From Deroplatys truncata (taxonomy: Eukaryota; Arthropoda; Insecta; Mantodea; Mantidae): a stretch of 64,000 nt of DNA. Both the position numbers and the translations under genes were made by a program. Below are positions 1 through 10,740 of the stretch, in pieces. How positions within the stretch are numbered: the stretch's first letter is position 1; each line of letters starts with the position of its first letter. The stretch spans positions 98,189,488-98,253,487 of the forward strand of contig CM060984.1 in NCBI GenBank assembly GCA_030765065.1, given 5' to 3'. The notes under the pieces are model-generated. The model was not told the DNA's origin and ran no database searches. It saw nothing but the letters and a program-made list of their open reading frames with translations.

Positions 1-424
1 ACACACTGGGCCGTGTGTATTAAAGAACAAGCGTGTTATGTCAATAGCAATAAACTAGATAACTCAGATGGGCGAGAATGCTGGCATCTATCCTGCATAC
101 AATGAGTCATACGAATTAAAACGTCTACATTAACCGTCGTGAGCTCTGGATGTTGAAGCCACAAGAGAGGAGAGAAAAGAAAGGTATTGTTGAAAAATAC
201 AATAAAAAGTAATGGTTTTCCAAAATCTATCGTCTATCTTTTTATAACTTGTTTGCGCGGTGTTAAATTTTAATGTTGAATATACCACTGCTTTGCCAGG
301 GGGGAGAAGCAATTTTAGTTTTAGTAGCTGCTATTTTACTTACAATTTCAGTAGGTATATCTTGAGTTATTTGCTGTCTTTAAAGCTCTTTAGCACTTAA
401 TAAAATTAATGTTATAAACGTATT
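1..424. other. unassigned AT-rich sequence
   Basis: No reading frame, repeat or RNA gene is recognised here. The last part may be decayed upstream sequence of the LINE relic that becomes readable from about 425. Confidence 0.4.
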
Positions 425-671
425 ACATGTAGCGATTCTTTCAGCGTTGTTTAAAGCGTTCGATATGTGCAGCGATCATCCTTTAGTACAACAGATTCAC
501 GAACAATTACATCTCTCTTATCTTCGGAACATCAGTGTTATGTTACCCTGGATACCCAGCCATCCGAGGAAATGACCAGGCTCACGTGTAAACTAAATCT
601 GCCATCCTTCACCCCATAGACATCACGGATAATCTATGCGCATATTATAAGGCGCAAAACAGTTTGTGCAT
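425..671 (+). pseudogene. LINE RNase H domain relic, interrupted by a pogo element
   Basis: Read on the plus strand in shifting frames, this stretch resembles the RNase H domain found at the 3' end of I/R1/Jockey-type non-LTR retrotransposon ORF2. A segment reading MLPWIPSH is followed, after a frameshift, by an IRGNDQAHV segment, which together resemble the usual W-x-PSH-x-G-I-x-GN-x-x-AD signature. A stop codon follows directly, so the copy is dead. The relic is cut at a TA by the element starting at 673, and some sequence after 2323 may be its continuation. No RNase H catalytic function can be claimed. Confidence 0.55.
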
Positions 672-672
672 A

Positions 673-694
673 GGGTAATTCCGGGAGAGATGGA
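673..694 (+). repeat. left terminal inverted repeat of pogo-like element 1
   Basis: Twenty-two bases match the complement of 2300-2321 without a mismatch. The flanking TA lies at 671-672. Confidence 0.85.
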
Positions 695-1257
695 CCACTG
701 GTAGAGATGGACCAGTTAATTATTTCTCAAACCGGCCAGTAGAGCGAGTTAGTGGTAGTGTCGCCTGCTAATGGCAGATGAGAATGTGTGACAGTGTTGT
801 TTTCGTCTTGATTTGTTGAAGCATTTCATTTATATACCGCATAATTAAAATCAGGTATGTCAATTTTTTTTTCACTATTCATATAGTTAGGTATTATACA
901 CACTATTTGGTATCACACTTTTACCAAAGCTTCTTAGGAAGCGTAAAACAAGTAAATGTACCCCCATGGCATGTTCTGGTGATGCTGCCCCCAAGCGAAG
1001 CAAAATGGCAGGCTGCTCCATCTCTCCCTGAAATTCGGGAGAGTTGGACCAGGTCCTCACTCGAGAGATGGACCATATTTTTATAACTTTAATGTTTATA
1101 CAATCCTTTTTTGGTAAAACGTTAGTGGTTATAGTGTAATATATAAATAAACATTTGTCTACTTATTGACTAATGACATAGATATATACATATACATGTA
1201 TATATAGTGTGAGTATCGATAAATCGTTTATAAAAGGAGAAATAGAGATAGATGCCT

Positions 1258-1259
1258 TA

Positions 1260-1290
<31 letters not shown>

Positions 1291-1293
1291 TTA
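1258..1293. repeat. (TTA)n microsatellite
   Basis: About eleven TTA units lie inside the pogo-like element just before the ATG of the helix-turn-helix fragment. Translated it would give a run of tyrosines, so it is unlikely to be coding. Confidence 0.9.
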
Positions 1294-1297
1294 GAGG

Positions 1298-1429
1298 AAT
1301 GCCAACTACCTACAAAAGGAAACAGGGCTCTACAAGAGGTTGTTGGAGTGTAGACCACTTACAGAAGGCTGTGGATGCAGTAAAAAAGCAAGTTATGGGG
1401 ATCAACGAAGCTGCTAGATATTTCAAATG
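1298..1429 (+). pseudogene. pogo-like transposase N-terminus (psq-type helix-turn-helix)
   Basis: A 43-codon frame starts MPTTYKRKQG and continues W-S-V-D-H-L-Q-K-A-V-D-A-V, ending in INEAARYFK. This is the pattern of the Pipsqueak/CENP-B type DNA-binding helix-turn-helix at the start of pogo/Tigger transposases, which binds the terminal repeats. I start at the ATG at 1298 because the upstream in-frame ATG at 1209 would only add the translated microsatellite. The frame ends in a stop right after the recognition helix. The central DDE region expected next, normally more than 200 residues, is absent; the next recognisable coding sequence is the C-terminal tail at about 1587. Confidence 0.75.
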
Positions 1430-1586
1430 ATTTACTTTTGACTAATGCTTCAAGTTCCACACGTCCTCAAACTGATGATTTCTTGGGATCTCCTACGTGG
1501 AAAATAATTCTCCTAATGAAACTCAAGTAGACAAGGAGACCCAAATACCAACACCACGTAAACTCCTTAATGACATTTCCCCATAG

Positions 1587-1966
1587 CAACTTTGAAGAAG
1601 AAAACTACACTAAGTGGTAAGGCAGCAAGTGTTTACAAGATACCGAATTCAAAGGAGAATGTTAAGCTTTGGAAAGCTAAGAAGAGTAGAGCTAATGGAA
1701 AATATAATGTCTCTAAAACCAAGAGACCAAGAACCAGAAGAAGAGGGAGCGAAAATTCTGATTCCGAAGAGTCCCTAAACGATGATGGTGTTGTATGCAA
1801 TGATCTTAAAGAGTGGAATGAAAATGAATGTGCTGGGTGCGGAGAGGACTACAGCGCAACCAAAAGCAATGAAGACTGGATCCAATGCCCAATGTGTTCC
1901 CGTTGGCTTCATGAGAACTGCACCAAATACGGCATGAAGTGCGACTTATGTGGGAGGAGAGAGTAA
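1587..1966 (+). pseudogene. pogo-like transposase C-terminal tail with PHD-like zinc finger
   Basis: The frame has a long lysine/arginine-rich segment (KKSRANGKYNVSKTKRPRTR), then an acidic serine stretch, then a cysteine/histidine cluster: C-x2-C, a conserved W-I-Q-C-x2-C-x-x-W-x-H-x2-C, and a final C-x2-C. Spacing and the tryptophans fit a PHD-type (C4HC3) zinc finger, here fused to the end of a transposase. The basic segment may act in nuclear import or DNA contact (inference). It terminates at a normal TAA. With no catalytic domain in between, no functional protein is expected. The second pogo-like element in this window (14227-16733) ends with a related finger. Confidence 0.7.
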
Positions 1967-3032
1967 ATCTAAAAAACATACTCCAAAATGAACTCAGTAA
2001 AACAACAAATGTTTGTTCTACATGATAAATGATTTCAATATACCAATAAGTACTAATTACGAAGTATCATTTAATTCTCCTCCTATTTTATGCAGGTACA
2101 TCTCTCCCATATACCGAGTACTACGGGTTAGATGGACCATTTGTGTAATTTTTTGTTCATAATTTACAAGTCTGTTAATACGTCTTTTGCATGTATACAG
2201 CTATATATGGTTTATTGATGCCACCAAAATCATAAGGTACTACCGTTTTAACCACTTTTACTAAAAATAAAAGAAATATGGGAAATTCAGAAAAGGGGAT
2301 CCATCTCTCCCGGAATTACCCTATGTGTATGTAGGATAGATAGTCCTGGAAATCACTCAGTTGATTTTGATTATCTTTTCCGCCATTGAAAAGCCCTGTT
2401 CTTCCAGATGGACATCTACACTAATACCATAATGACAAACATTTTGCCCTATTCATCCTGACGGACATGGACTATAATTATAATTTAAATTCATAAATTA
2501 CTAAAAGGCTAAAAGGCATTTGCAAAACCTTCTTTGAAAATACCATGGAGTAGAAAATAGTTGCTGTACCCCCAGAGAATGCGTGCACAAATAAAAGTCG
2601 ATTATTTGCTATACTCCGCAGAGAATGCGTATAAAAAACAAAAGCCGTCTACATTTTATTCTAAGCAATGGACATAAATGACTATGATGTAACAGAGCTT
2701 GAAAAGGACAATTGGTGATGTTTATAACAGCATGAATCGCATCTTATATTTATTTATGTAATATTCATTTATCAAATACTGCAGATAGGTCTGTAATGAA
2801 CCAGTTTCAAAACCTCTGAATAACCTTTGTTCTAATTCTGTAGATGTACTCGTTCAAGTTTCTGGATGCCAAAACCTTCTATTAAACCTCGCGCAAGAAA
2901 GGTTTGCTACTTTCATTTGTACTTATGTTGTAATCAATCTCGTTAGCAGGACAGTTAGTTGTATAAAGAAAAAAATGATCGACATTTGAAATCAATGAAC
3001 CTGCATTTTAAAATTAAACACTGATTCATTAT

Positions 3033-3840
3033 TACTTTCTCTACTACGTAGAGTAAGTAATTGTATTGTATTCCACCCAAAAATTCGATACCGAGATTTC
3101 ACCGGAAATACGTTTTGAGACCCCCTGAATCCAAAAAAAAAATTTTTGGAAACATGTCCATGTGTGTGTCTGTGAGCAGCATAACTCTGAAACGAAAAGA
3201 CGGATAAACACCAAACTTGGTATTTAGGTTCAGTATCTTCCAGAGATGCGACACAAAGGTTTTCAAGAAAATCCCCCCCCAGATTACCCTTTACTTGGAA
3301 AATTTTTTGAAAATTTTAATTTTCTCAAAAATCGCTAACGATTTTCTTTAAAATATCATATGTTTCAGATATTTTCATGACAAATGAAATGTATATCTCG
3401 AATTTTCTGGGAATATCTCCAAAAGTATTCTTCATTGTGAACGACTTTTGCATAACTGGTAAACCATAAGAGAGAGACAAAATCTTACTGCACAAAAAAT
3501 GTAGATCGCGTTAAAATACACAATTTATGTCATATACATTGTTTTTGTTGGGTGAACCATTTTCGAGATATTGCTTGTTATTCCCTTAAATTTTTCAATA
3601 CTTATACTTTTTCTCAGATTTGTTATTCATTTTTTTGTCCTGGACATGCAAAGAAAATGGAATAAACCACATAGCAACCAGCTCTTAAAATATCTGACTA
3701 TCGCTTAAAGCCTACCAATTCCCCTTGCATCTACAAGAAAATTAGCAATAAGATTATAAGCGTTTAAATAAGCGTTTTTAAAAATAGTTTGTACAAGAGT
3801 AGAGAAAGTCATGTGAGTGTAACACATCAGATTTTTTTTT
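3033..3840 (+). mobile_element. HINE-like element, plus orientation
   Basis: Nearly complete copy. It opens with ACTTTCTCTACTACG and ends with AGTAGAGAAAGT, the ATGTG/CACAT stem-loop, then CAG and a T run. The central microsatellite is short here. It sits inside R2 copy 1, whose sequence resumes after the T run, so the insertion boundary is fairly well fixed. Confidence 0.75.
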
Positions 3841-4177
3841 CTAGCTGTTCTATGTGCAGACTATGTGCATTTTCCAAAGAGGTTAACTTGGTGACCTGGA
3901 AGTGCGGAATCTTTATATTCACCAGCTTCAACTTATTTTTTATATATGTTAATAGTTTCTGCATCATGTGTGTTGCGGTATTACTTATAATGTTATTACT
4001 TGTGATGTGTGTTTACTTCATGTGAAGCCATCTTGTGACGTCATTCATTTGTTCGGTTTGTAGCTCCATCTGGTGTTAGCAATTTGCGGCAGTATTAGTG
4101 TTTGAAAGAATTTTAAGTTTTGTTTACTGTCCTCCGGCTAGCTATTATTTCTCAGTCGAACATGTCTCTTGATCAGA

Positions 4178-4682
4178 GTGTGTAAACGGAAAGGAATCTT
4201 TTATCCAAATATAACACTGATGAAGAAATTTGTTTTACACATTTATTGTCAAACACGTTAACTATCACATTTATACATTGATCTTAACACTCGCCAAACT
4301 GAAACTGTTATAATAACTTCTTACTGATCACTTTTAATCCACGTACTTCAACCTTTTGTATAATTAACCTTACAACACTTTAGATTATTCATAATTCTGC
4401 TGCGCGTAATTTGTGAATCGATACCCGACGTGTGTAAACGGAAAGGAATCTTTTATCCAAATATAACACCGATGAAGAAATTTGTTTTACACATTTATTG
4501 TCAAACACGTTAACTATCACCTTTATACATTGATCTTAACACTCGCCAAACTGAAACTGTTATAATAACTTCTTACTGATCACTTTTAATCCACGTACTT
4601 CAACCTTTTGTATAATTAACCTTACAACACTTTAGATTATTCATAATTCTGCTGCGCGTAATTTGTGAATCGATACCCGACG
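4178..4682. repeat. 252-bp tandem duplication
   Basis: Two head-to-tail copies, 4178-4429 and 4430-4682, each begin GTGTGTAAACGGAAAGG and end CGATACCCGACG. They differ at only a few positions, so the duplication is recent. The unit contains the candidate polyadenylation signal of the LTR-like sequence. Confidence 0.95.
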
Positions 4683-4825
4683 TTTCCGTACAAATACTTT
4701 CGACGAATTGACTGACTGAAGACGACGTGTAGTGTACACAGATTTTTTATGAACTGGACGACTGAAGGCGACGTGTAATGTATTGAGATTTTCGATGAAC
4801 TGCCCGCGATCTACCTCTGACTTGG

Positions 4826-4834
4826 CTTTTTATA
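4826..4834 (-). promoter_or_regulatory. candidate TATA box of the LTR-like sequence
   Basis: On the minus strand the sequence reads GGGTGTATAAAAAGCC, followed about 30 bases on by GCAGTTCATCG. The sister sequence at 63873 has the same arrangement with a cleaner initiator-like TCAGT. Confidence 0.5.
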
Positions 4835-5841
4835 CACCCACTCCCCGATATGCCTAAAGATTATAACTGAGTTACTATTGGCTAAATAAACGCGCCATCA
4901 TTAGCGTCTATTTTAATATCCAATGAAAATTATGAATACATATGCTTTAGGGAGAAAATATTCCAGAAGTTTCTACCGAAAAACGCGCCAACATTACGTA
5001 ACTTCCTCGTTTCCAATAATGATAAACAGCTCACCCCCTCGCTGCATTATTGCGCTATTATTGACAGTTTCAGTAAGGCCGTATAAACTTATTTCCCAAT
5101 AATAATTACAATTAATAAACATCTGAAATCAATGTCACATAAAAATGCATATTCATATTACAATCATTATTTACATTTAAGTAATTTATGATACAAATTA
5201 CTGCATCATGTGAAACTGTGTAGCGTTTATATTATTAAATAACTATGAGACCACAGGGCAGATAGAAAGTTTTAAAATCACGTACTTTAACTTTAACTAT
5301 CTAAACCATTACTCGCCTATTCTTACCGAGGTTTCTTCCATCGTCAAAGGGAACTTATAGGCTATGCAACATTTTCAGAACTTGGAAGGCTGTCGAGGAA
5401 AAGTTAAGGAAGTCGGCCGTTGTTTCATGTTCTTTTCGTCCGATATTAGGAATAACGGTGACTGTATTAAACTACAATTATAAGGGATAAAGGGGAGAAT
5501 TCATTATAAAATCCAATAGTATTGTACAATAATTTCTTAAAGAACGGGAGGAGGTACGTGAAATTACTTAATTCGTGTAAAAGGCTAACGGTGCAAAATC
5601 GTGTAAGCAAGTACCTTATAAAACAGCTTGCTGTTTAATTCCTAAATAAATAACGGCTAAGCAAGGATTTCCAGGGCACGGATATTAGAATGCGAACATG
5701 TTGGTGTCATAATAGAACGTACTTGCAAAATTGACTTTTTCTCCAGAAACGCTGTGGAGAACAAAATAGTTGTTGTTCTTCCACAGAAAGTGCGTGCCAG
5801 AACTAAACAAGTGAGAAATCGGAAAATATTGGGAAAAAAAA

Positions 5842-6566
5842 ACTGATGTGTTGCACTCGAATGGCTTTCTCTACTCTTGTACAAACTATTTCTACAAACT
5901 ATTCTTCGTGTTAATCGAGGTAAACCTTTGCATCAACTTATTGCTAATGTTCTTGTAAGTGCAAGGGGAATATGGTAGGCTTTAAGCGATAGTCAAATAT
6001 TTTAAGAACTGATTGCTATGTGGGCCATTGCATTCGCTTTGCACGTCCAGGACAAACAAAGGAATAACGAATTCCCATTTGAGGAAAAGTATAAGTATTG
6101 GAAAATTGAAACAAATAACAAGGAATATCTCGGAAATGGTTCACACGACCAAAAAAAATATATATGACCTAAATTGTGTGTTCTAACGAGATCTGCATTT
6201 TTTATGTAGTGAAATTTTGTCTATCCCTTACAGTTTTCCAGTTACACAAAAGTCATTCAGAATAAAGAGGACTTTTGGGTACATTCCCAGAAAGTTCATG
6301 ATATGCATTTCATTTTCCATAAAAATAGCTTAAACATATGATATATTAATAAAAATTGTTAGAGCCATTTTTGAGAAAACCAAAATTTTAAGAAAAATGT
6401 TCCATGTGAAGAGTAGTCTAACGTGGAGGAATTTTCTTGAAAACCTTCGTGTTGCATCTTTGAAAGATACTGAACCTAAATAGCAAGTTTAGTATTTATC
6501 CGACTTTACGTTTTGAGTTATACTGTTCACAGACACACAGGCAGGCAATCCACGGGCCTTTTTACA

Positions 6567-6619
<53 letters not shown>

Positions 6620-6724
6620 GGATTCAGGAGGCCTCAAAATATGTATTAGCAATGAAATTTCGCTATCGAATGTTTGAGTGGGATTCAATACTTCCCCTAC
6701 TTACTATACGTAGTAGAGAAAGTA
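5842..6724 (-). mobile_element. HINE-like element, minus orientation
   Basis: Complete or nearly complete copy running from AACTGATGTG through GGCTTTCTCTACTC to GTAGTAGAGAAAGTAA. The CA/GACA microsatellite is replaced by a (TA)n tract at about 6570-6612. Confidence 0.75.
6570..6612. repeat. (TA)n microsatellite
   Basis: About twenty TA units occupy the position where other HINE copies carry CA/GACA repeats, showing turnover of the central microsatellite. Confidence 0.9.
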
Positions 6725-7234
6725 ATAGCCACATCTGCCCATATAACGTACAATATTATACCTTTATCTGAGAATTTTGTTTGCTTGTTCAATAGAACTC
6801 AAAACTCGTATTTAAAATAAAATACGGATATCGAAGTTTTAGATGGAATACAATATTTCCTTCACTACCATGAGTAAATGAGGAGAAAACAAAAATGAGT
6901 AATTTCCTAGCTTTATTTTGTTGACACATATTTTCAACTGGTGTAAGAATACGTTCTGCTCCGAAAAAAGATCAAAGAAAAGAGGGATGTGAGGCAGAAA
7001 ACGCATAACGTATATCCCAAAAGATGGAGGGAATGAAAGGGTGGGAGGAGTAATGGCGAAAATACTGATAGTGTTCGTAATATGCAGATAAAGGCAATTG
7101 GAATGCTGAGTTAAATGGGACTTCTTAATGCCACTCAAATAAAGAGCCACCAGTAACTGTAGCACAGCACCACAGGTAGGCAGTAGTGGACCCTTTGAGC
7201 TTCCAACGTGGCCCTGGAAGGAAGGAATGAAGAC
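6725..7234. other. unassigned sequence
   Basis: No recognisable element. A 142-residue minus-strand frame (6839-7267) runs through here and into the adjacent SINE; its composition and lack of motifs suggest chance. Confidence 0.4.
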
Positions 7235-7655
7235 GGAGATCCAAAAAGTGACAAAACCGTACGACAATGTGTGCTAGCAAGGACGGGATCCCTAACGATT
7301 CCATCATGACATCAATCCTGACGCCGTCTAGCCCTGTCCTATTTACCCGCAACCTGGGGGTCCCGGAAATAGACGAGGCACTTCCAGGAAGGAAGGAGGC
7401 CCCAGCAGTCCCGCCAAATGCCAGGGAGTAATCTTTCTAGAGTGCAAATTCCACCTTTCTGCTGCCGTCCCCTGGTCCTACAACTTGAAACAGATGAAAG
7501 GAAATGGTGGGGAGGAAATTCGTGATAGAAAGGAAATCAATCAGGGTTCGCCTACCGACCTGGGGAAACCAGGAAAAGACCCATGGTCAGAGTGACCGGC
7601 CCAACGGGATTCAAACCCGGCACCTCATGAATGCGAGTCTCATACGTTACCATAT
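7235..7655 (-). mobile_element. tRNA-headed SINE
   Basis: On the minus strand the head reads GTAACGTATGAGACTCGCAT then GGTTTGAATCCC, matching the spacing and pattern of Pol III A and B boxes. The body shares a distal block (plus 7271-7305) with the SINEs at 54507 and 46935. Confidence 0.7.
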
Positions 7656-8220
7656 GTATATTAGTTTCTACTTTTTGATTGCAAGGGGATGTATATATAA
7701 TAAGTGTCTGTGTCCCTTGGATTAAGTTTCGATTTTGTAATCCTTGTGCGTTAAATATCATTGGTGGTATCAAGAAAAATTGTGTGGCATCAGATGAGTC
7801 CCTCTTTCCCGCTGTCCGTTTGTGTTGCAATGGATACATTCCACTCAGCATTTACGTACAGGACAGGACGTTGTATTCGCAGAAACCACCAGATATGTAT
7901 CAGGGGCTGACTAAATTTCATTTATCAGCGTCAGAGGGAAAAGATTAAGAATTCACAGTTGCTCGTGTTCCTTTTAGGTAAAGCGTAGCGTAGTGTGGGC
8001 GAGCAGAGCAAAGTGGTGCTTAAAAAAATGTAAATGCCTATAACGACTTGAAGGGTTAGATGTTCAGGGAAAGTAGGAAGCTCTCTTATCCTCCCAGCTA
8101 AAAGTTAAAGGGAAAATATGCATCCGTAATAAGCCATGTTTATTTTCGTATACCACTGTGATGCTCTCGGGTTATTAACCCATTCTCCTCTAAGCTGCAA
8201 GATATTACTATAGTAACATT
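7656..8220. other. unassigned sequence
   Basis: Nothing recognised; short overlapping frames on both strands show no family signature. Confidence 0.4.
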
Positions 8221-9232
8221 TTGCTTTCTCTACTACGTAGTAACAGTAAGCAGAGGAAGTATTGTATTCCACCCAAAAATTCATATCAAGATTTCATCCT
8301 GACTCAAAATACAAACTCTTAGAAAAATGTCCGCGCGTGTCTGTGAACAACATGAATCAAGAATGAAGTGCCGGATAAATACCCAAAGTGGTATACAAGT
8401 ACAGTATCTCCTAAGAATTCGACTGGAAGATTTAAAAAAGAATCCTCCCAACGCACACTACGCTTCACATTGAAAATTTTTCTAAAATTTTTATTTTACT
8501 GTAACGAATTTGATTAAAATGCCATATATTTAGGATATACGATAAAGTGAATACTTTGAATTTTATTGTAATATCCTGCGAAGTTCTCTTTATTCGGGAG
8601 GAATTTTAAACACCTTTTCATAACTGGTCAACCCTAAGGTATACACAAAAAAGTAGTACATGAAAATAGTAGATCTCTTTTGAAACCACGCGAGTTATTT
8701 CAAATAACTTTTATATGGCATCAATCATAACCGTTATCATTGGTTTGAATTTTTCAGTACTTGCGTTATTTTTAAGTGCTGCTGCTATTCAGTTCTTTCC
8801 CATTGAAGGAGTACGGAATTTTATGGCCAGCACATAGAAATATAGGTATGACTATCGATTCTACGTCGTTACCTCATTCCAACAAGCTAGGACTGGATCC
8901 ATTTCTGAGGTGGAGGCACCTAGCGGGCGAAATACGCTACCTTTGATAATAAGGTGATAATTAGAATGGTGGTGAAATGAAAGGACCTACAGCTTTTACC
9001 GTGGGCTGCGAACCACGTTGGGCCTTGGGGATACTTCACATGAGCAAGTCAGAGATGAAGCCGTGGATAGGGACGACTTAAAACCAAATGTATGACGAAA
9101 CTATTTCTGTAAATGTTTATTTCGATTAACATTAAATAGGTACAAAAGCAAGCTTTCATAGAAATAGTTTGTAAATACATGTAAAATAAACGATGCCGAG
9201 TAGAGAAGGTCTTGTGAGTGTAACTTCAGATT
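8221..9232 (+). mobile_element. diverged HINE-like element with an internal insertion
   Basis: The left end reads GCTTTCTCTACTACG and the right end GAGTAGAGAAGGTCTTGTGAG, then CTTCAGATTTTT. An extra block of about 200 bp (8885-9085) with no counterpart in other copies lies near the right end. Confidence 0.65.
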
Positions 9233-9334
9233 TTTCTTCACACAAATGTCATTTTCAAGAATACTCGTTTTATTAGGAATTCCAAAGATCTTAGTCACAT
9301 TCAATGGCTTTATCTAGCCACTCTTCTACAACTT

Positions 9335-9590
9335 CGATTTCGAGATTTCACCGGAAATACACGTTCTGAGGTTCCATGAATAGAAAAGAGTATATGTGTG
9401 TGTGTGCGTCCGTCCATCTGTGTCTAAGAACACCATAATTTCATAGTGAAATGTCCATTAAATACCTTGTGATTAAGTTTTGCATCTTCCAAGACTTCGA
9501 ACGTTTTCAATAAAATCCCACCCCAAAATACCCTTTACATGGAAACGTTTCGGTGTTTTTTATTTTCTCAAAAATGTGCTGAGGCCTTAA
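9335..9590 (+). mobile_element. HINE-like fragment
   Basis: Left-end portion recognisable by CGAGATTTCACCGGAAATAC, the GTGTGT tract and CCCTTTACATGG. Both termini are missing. Confidence 0.6.
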
Positions 9591-10269
9591 CTACGGAAAT
9601 AAACAATGGAAATACAACTATTATATTGCTTAAACTTTGAAGGTCGCTGTGTCCACAATTAAAATACTTTACGATTTAAACCACTTTTTGGAATTAAAAA
9701 GTCCAACGATTGGGAAATTTTTCTTCTCTCTTTCTCATCACACCAGAGAAAAGAATTTTTAGAGTTATAAAATGAGCTCATAAAATAGTTAATACTAAAA
9801 TGATCTAATTTGATCCCTCATAATGATGAATCAAAATATGGGACGTTACGTAACCTACCACTGAACTTAAGTACTAGGTTAACTAGTACAAGAGTGTGGT
9901 ACCAATCTGCATATAGTTGTTAAAGGTTGTGTTTCATCCTTCTAATTAATGCACTAAATTGTGGAATTCAGTTGTTAAAATGGACGTTAAATATTCAAAA
10001 CAAAAATGCAGCTCTTCCTGAACATTATTTACTTTTGCATTAACTTTGTGAAAATAATATTTTTTGCTTCGCTATAAAATGCAAACACGTGAACACAAGG
10101 TTTAGGTGGTTTTGAAATTGTCATAATATATCTGATAGGAATGATGTTTGGCCCTTGTTTAAAAAAAATGGATGCTAGCTTTGAAAATAAGGCCAACAAA
10201 TAAAATGTCAATTCAAATTCTCTTTCTTAAAGCCTTGTGTAAACCCTTACATTATCGCTTGTTGCTAAA
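9591..10269. other. unassigned AT-rich sequence
   Basis: No frame or repeat recognised. Confidence 0.4.
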
Positions 10270-10740
10270 AGAGAAGAGAGCCACAATTTAGAAGAACGTG
10301 CTTGGAGATCAAACGTTTGTTTTCCAAATTGAAGAGTTCTGCAAAACTCTTAATGGGACAAACAAGAAAAGAGAGAGAGCAAACGTTCTGTTGTTGCAAG
10401 TGCACTTTTATATGCTTCAGAGACTTGGAGGATCCAACAGTATGTTATAATAAGAAACTTAGGCAATGGAAATGAATCATTGGAGAGACTCTTATGTTTG
10501 CGAAGGGAGGATTAGGAATTATGTGGTAACACAGAGTAGAGAGGTAAAACATAATGCCTTGGGTAAGATTTAAACAAGAAAGTGTACGTTTAATAAGAAT
10601 GGACTATGAGAGATTATCAAAGTTTGCCTAATATTAATTGGTTTCAAGAACGAGAAGACAAAGTGGGCTAACTGAAAGGAGTAGTTCTGAGGAAAAGATA
10701 TAGTGGGTACCTAAAAGAAGAATAGAAGTAAAGAGGAAAC
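10270..10740 (+). pseudogene. LINE reverse-transcriptase C-terminal relic
   Basis: One frame reads VVASALLYASETWRIQQ, the pattern (LLYG-S-E-x-W) found after the RT fingers/palm in CR1/RTE-like endonuclease-reverse transcriptases. Downstream bases are consistent with the usual arginine-rich C-terminus but contain stops and shifts. Both ends are lost. No activity is possible. Confidence 0.5.

Larger units (their letters stand above)
673..2321 (+). mobile_element. pogo-like DNA transposon, internally deleted
   Basis: This 1,649-bp element is bounded by inverted repeats of about 22 bp (left end begins GGGTAATTCCGGGAGAGA; the right end is its complement) and flanked by TA on both sides (671-672 and 2322-2323), the target duplication used by Tc1/mariner/pogo elements. 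It keeps the start and the C-terminal end of a transposase but lacks the whole DDE catalytic domain, so it cannot move alone. The motif GAGAGATGGACCA recurs inside both ends (around 702, 1040-1075 and, with changes, 2098-2138), which suggests extra transposase-binding sites. It sits inside an older LINE RNase H relic. Confidence 0.85.
3971..5208 (-). mobile_element. solo-LTR-like insertion with internal tandem duplication
   Basis: The segment interrupts R2 copy 1 and is flanked by TGTG on both sides, a 4-bp target duplication of the kind made by Ty3/Gypsy elements. Its outer bases are TG...CA. Read on the minus strand it has a TATA-like box (TATAAAAAG, plus positions 4826-4834) about 380 bp from its start, and AATAAA signals (plus 4242-4247 and 4494-4499). 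The same sequence, in the opposite orientation, begins at 63499. No internal coding region is present, consistent with a solo LTR. The 5' edge (minus orientation) at 5208 is well supported; the other edge rests on the R2 alignment and the TGTG alone. Confidence 0.55.
2390..5640 (+). repeat. dispersed repeat R2, copy 1, interrupted twice
   Basis: Three segments (about 2390-3030, 3845-3970 and 5209-5640) align in order with the copy at 52560-53900. Shared landmarks include GAGTAGAAAATAGTT, TCGTTAGCAGG, GGTTAACTTGGTG, GTGCGGAATCT, TATTCACCAGCTTCA and TTGTACAATAATTTC. The gaps hold a HINE copy and an LTR-like insertion. No coding capacity is seen, and the superfamily is unknown. Similar tail fragments occur at 46600-46830. 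Confidence 0.7.
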
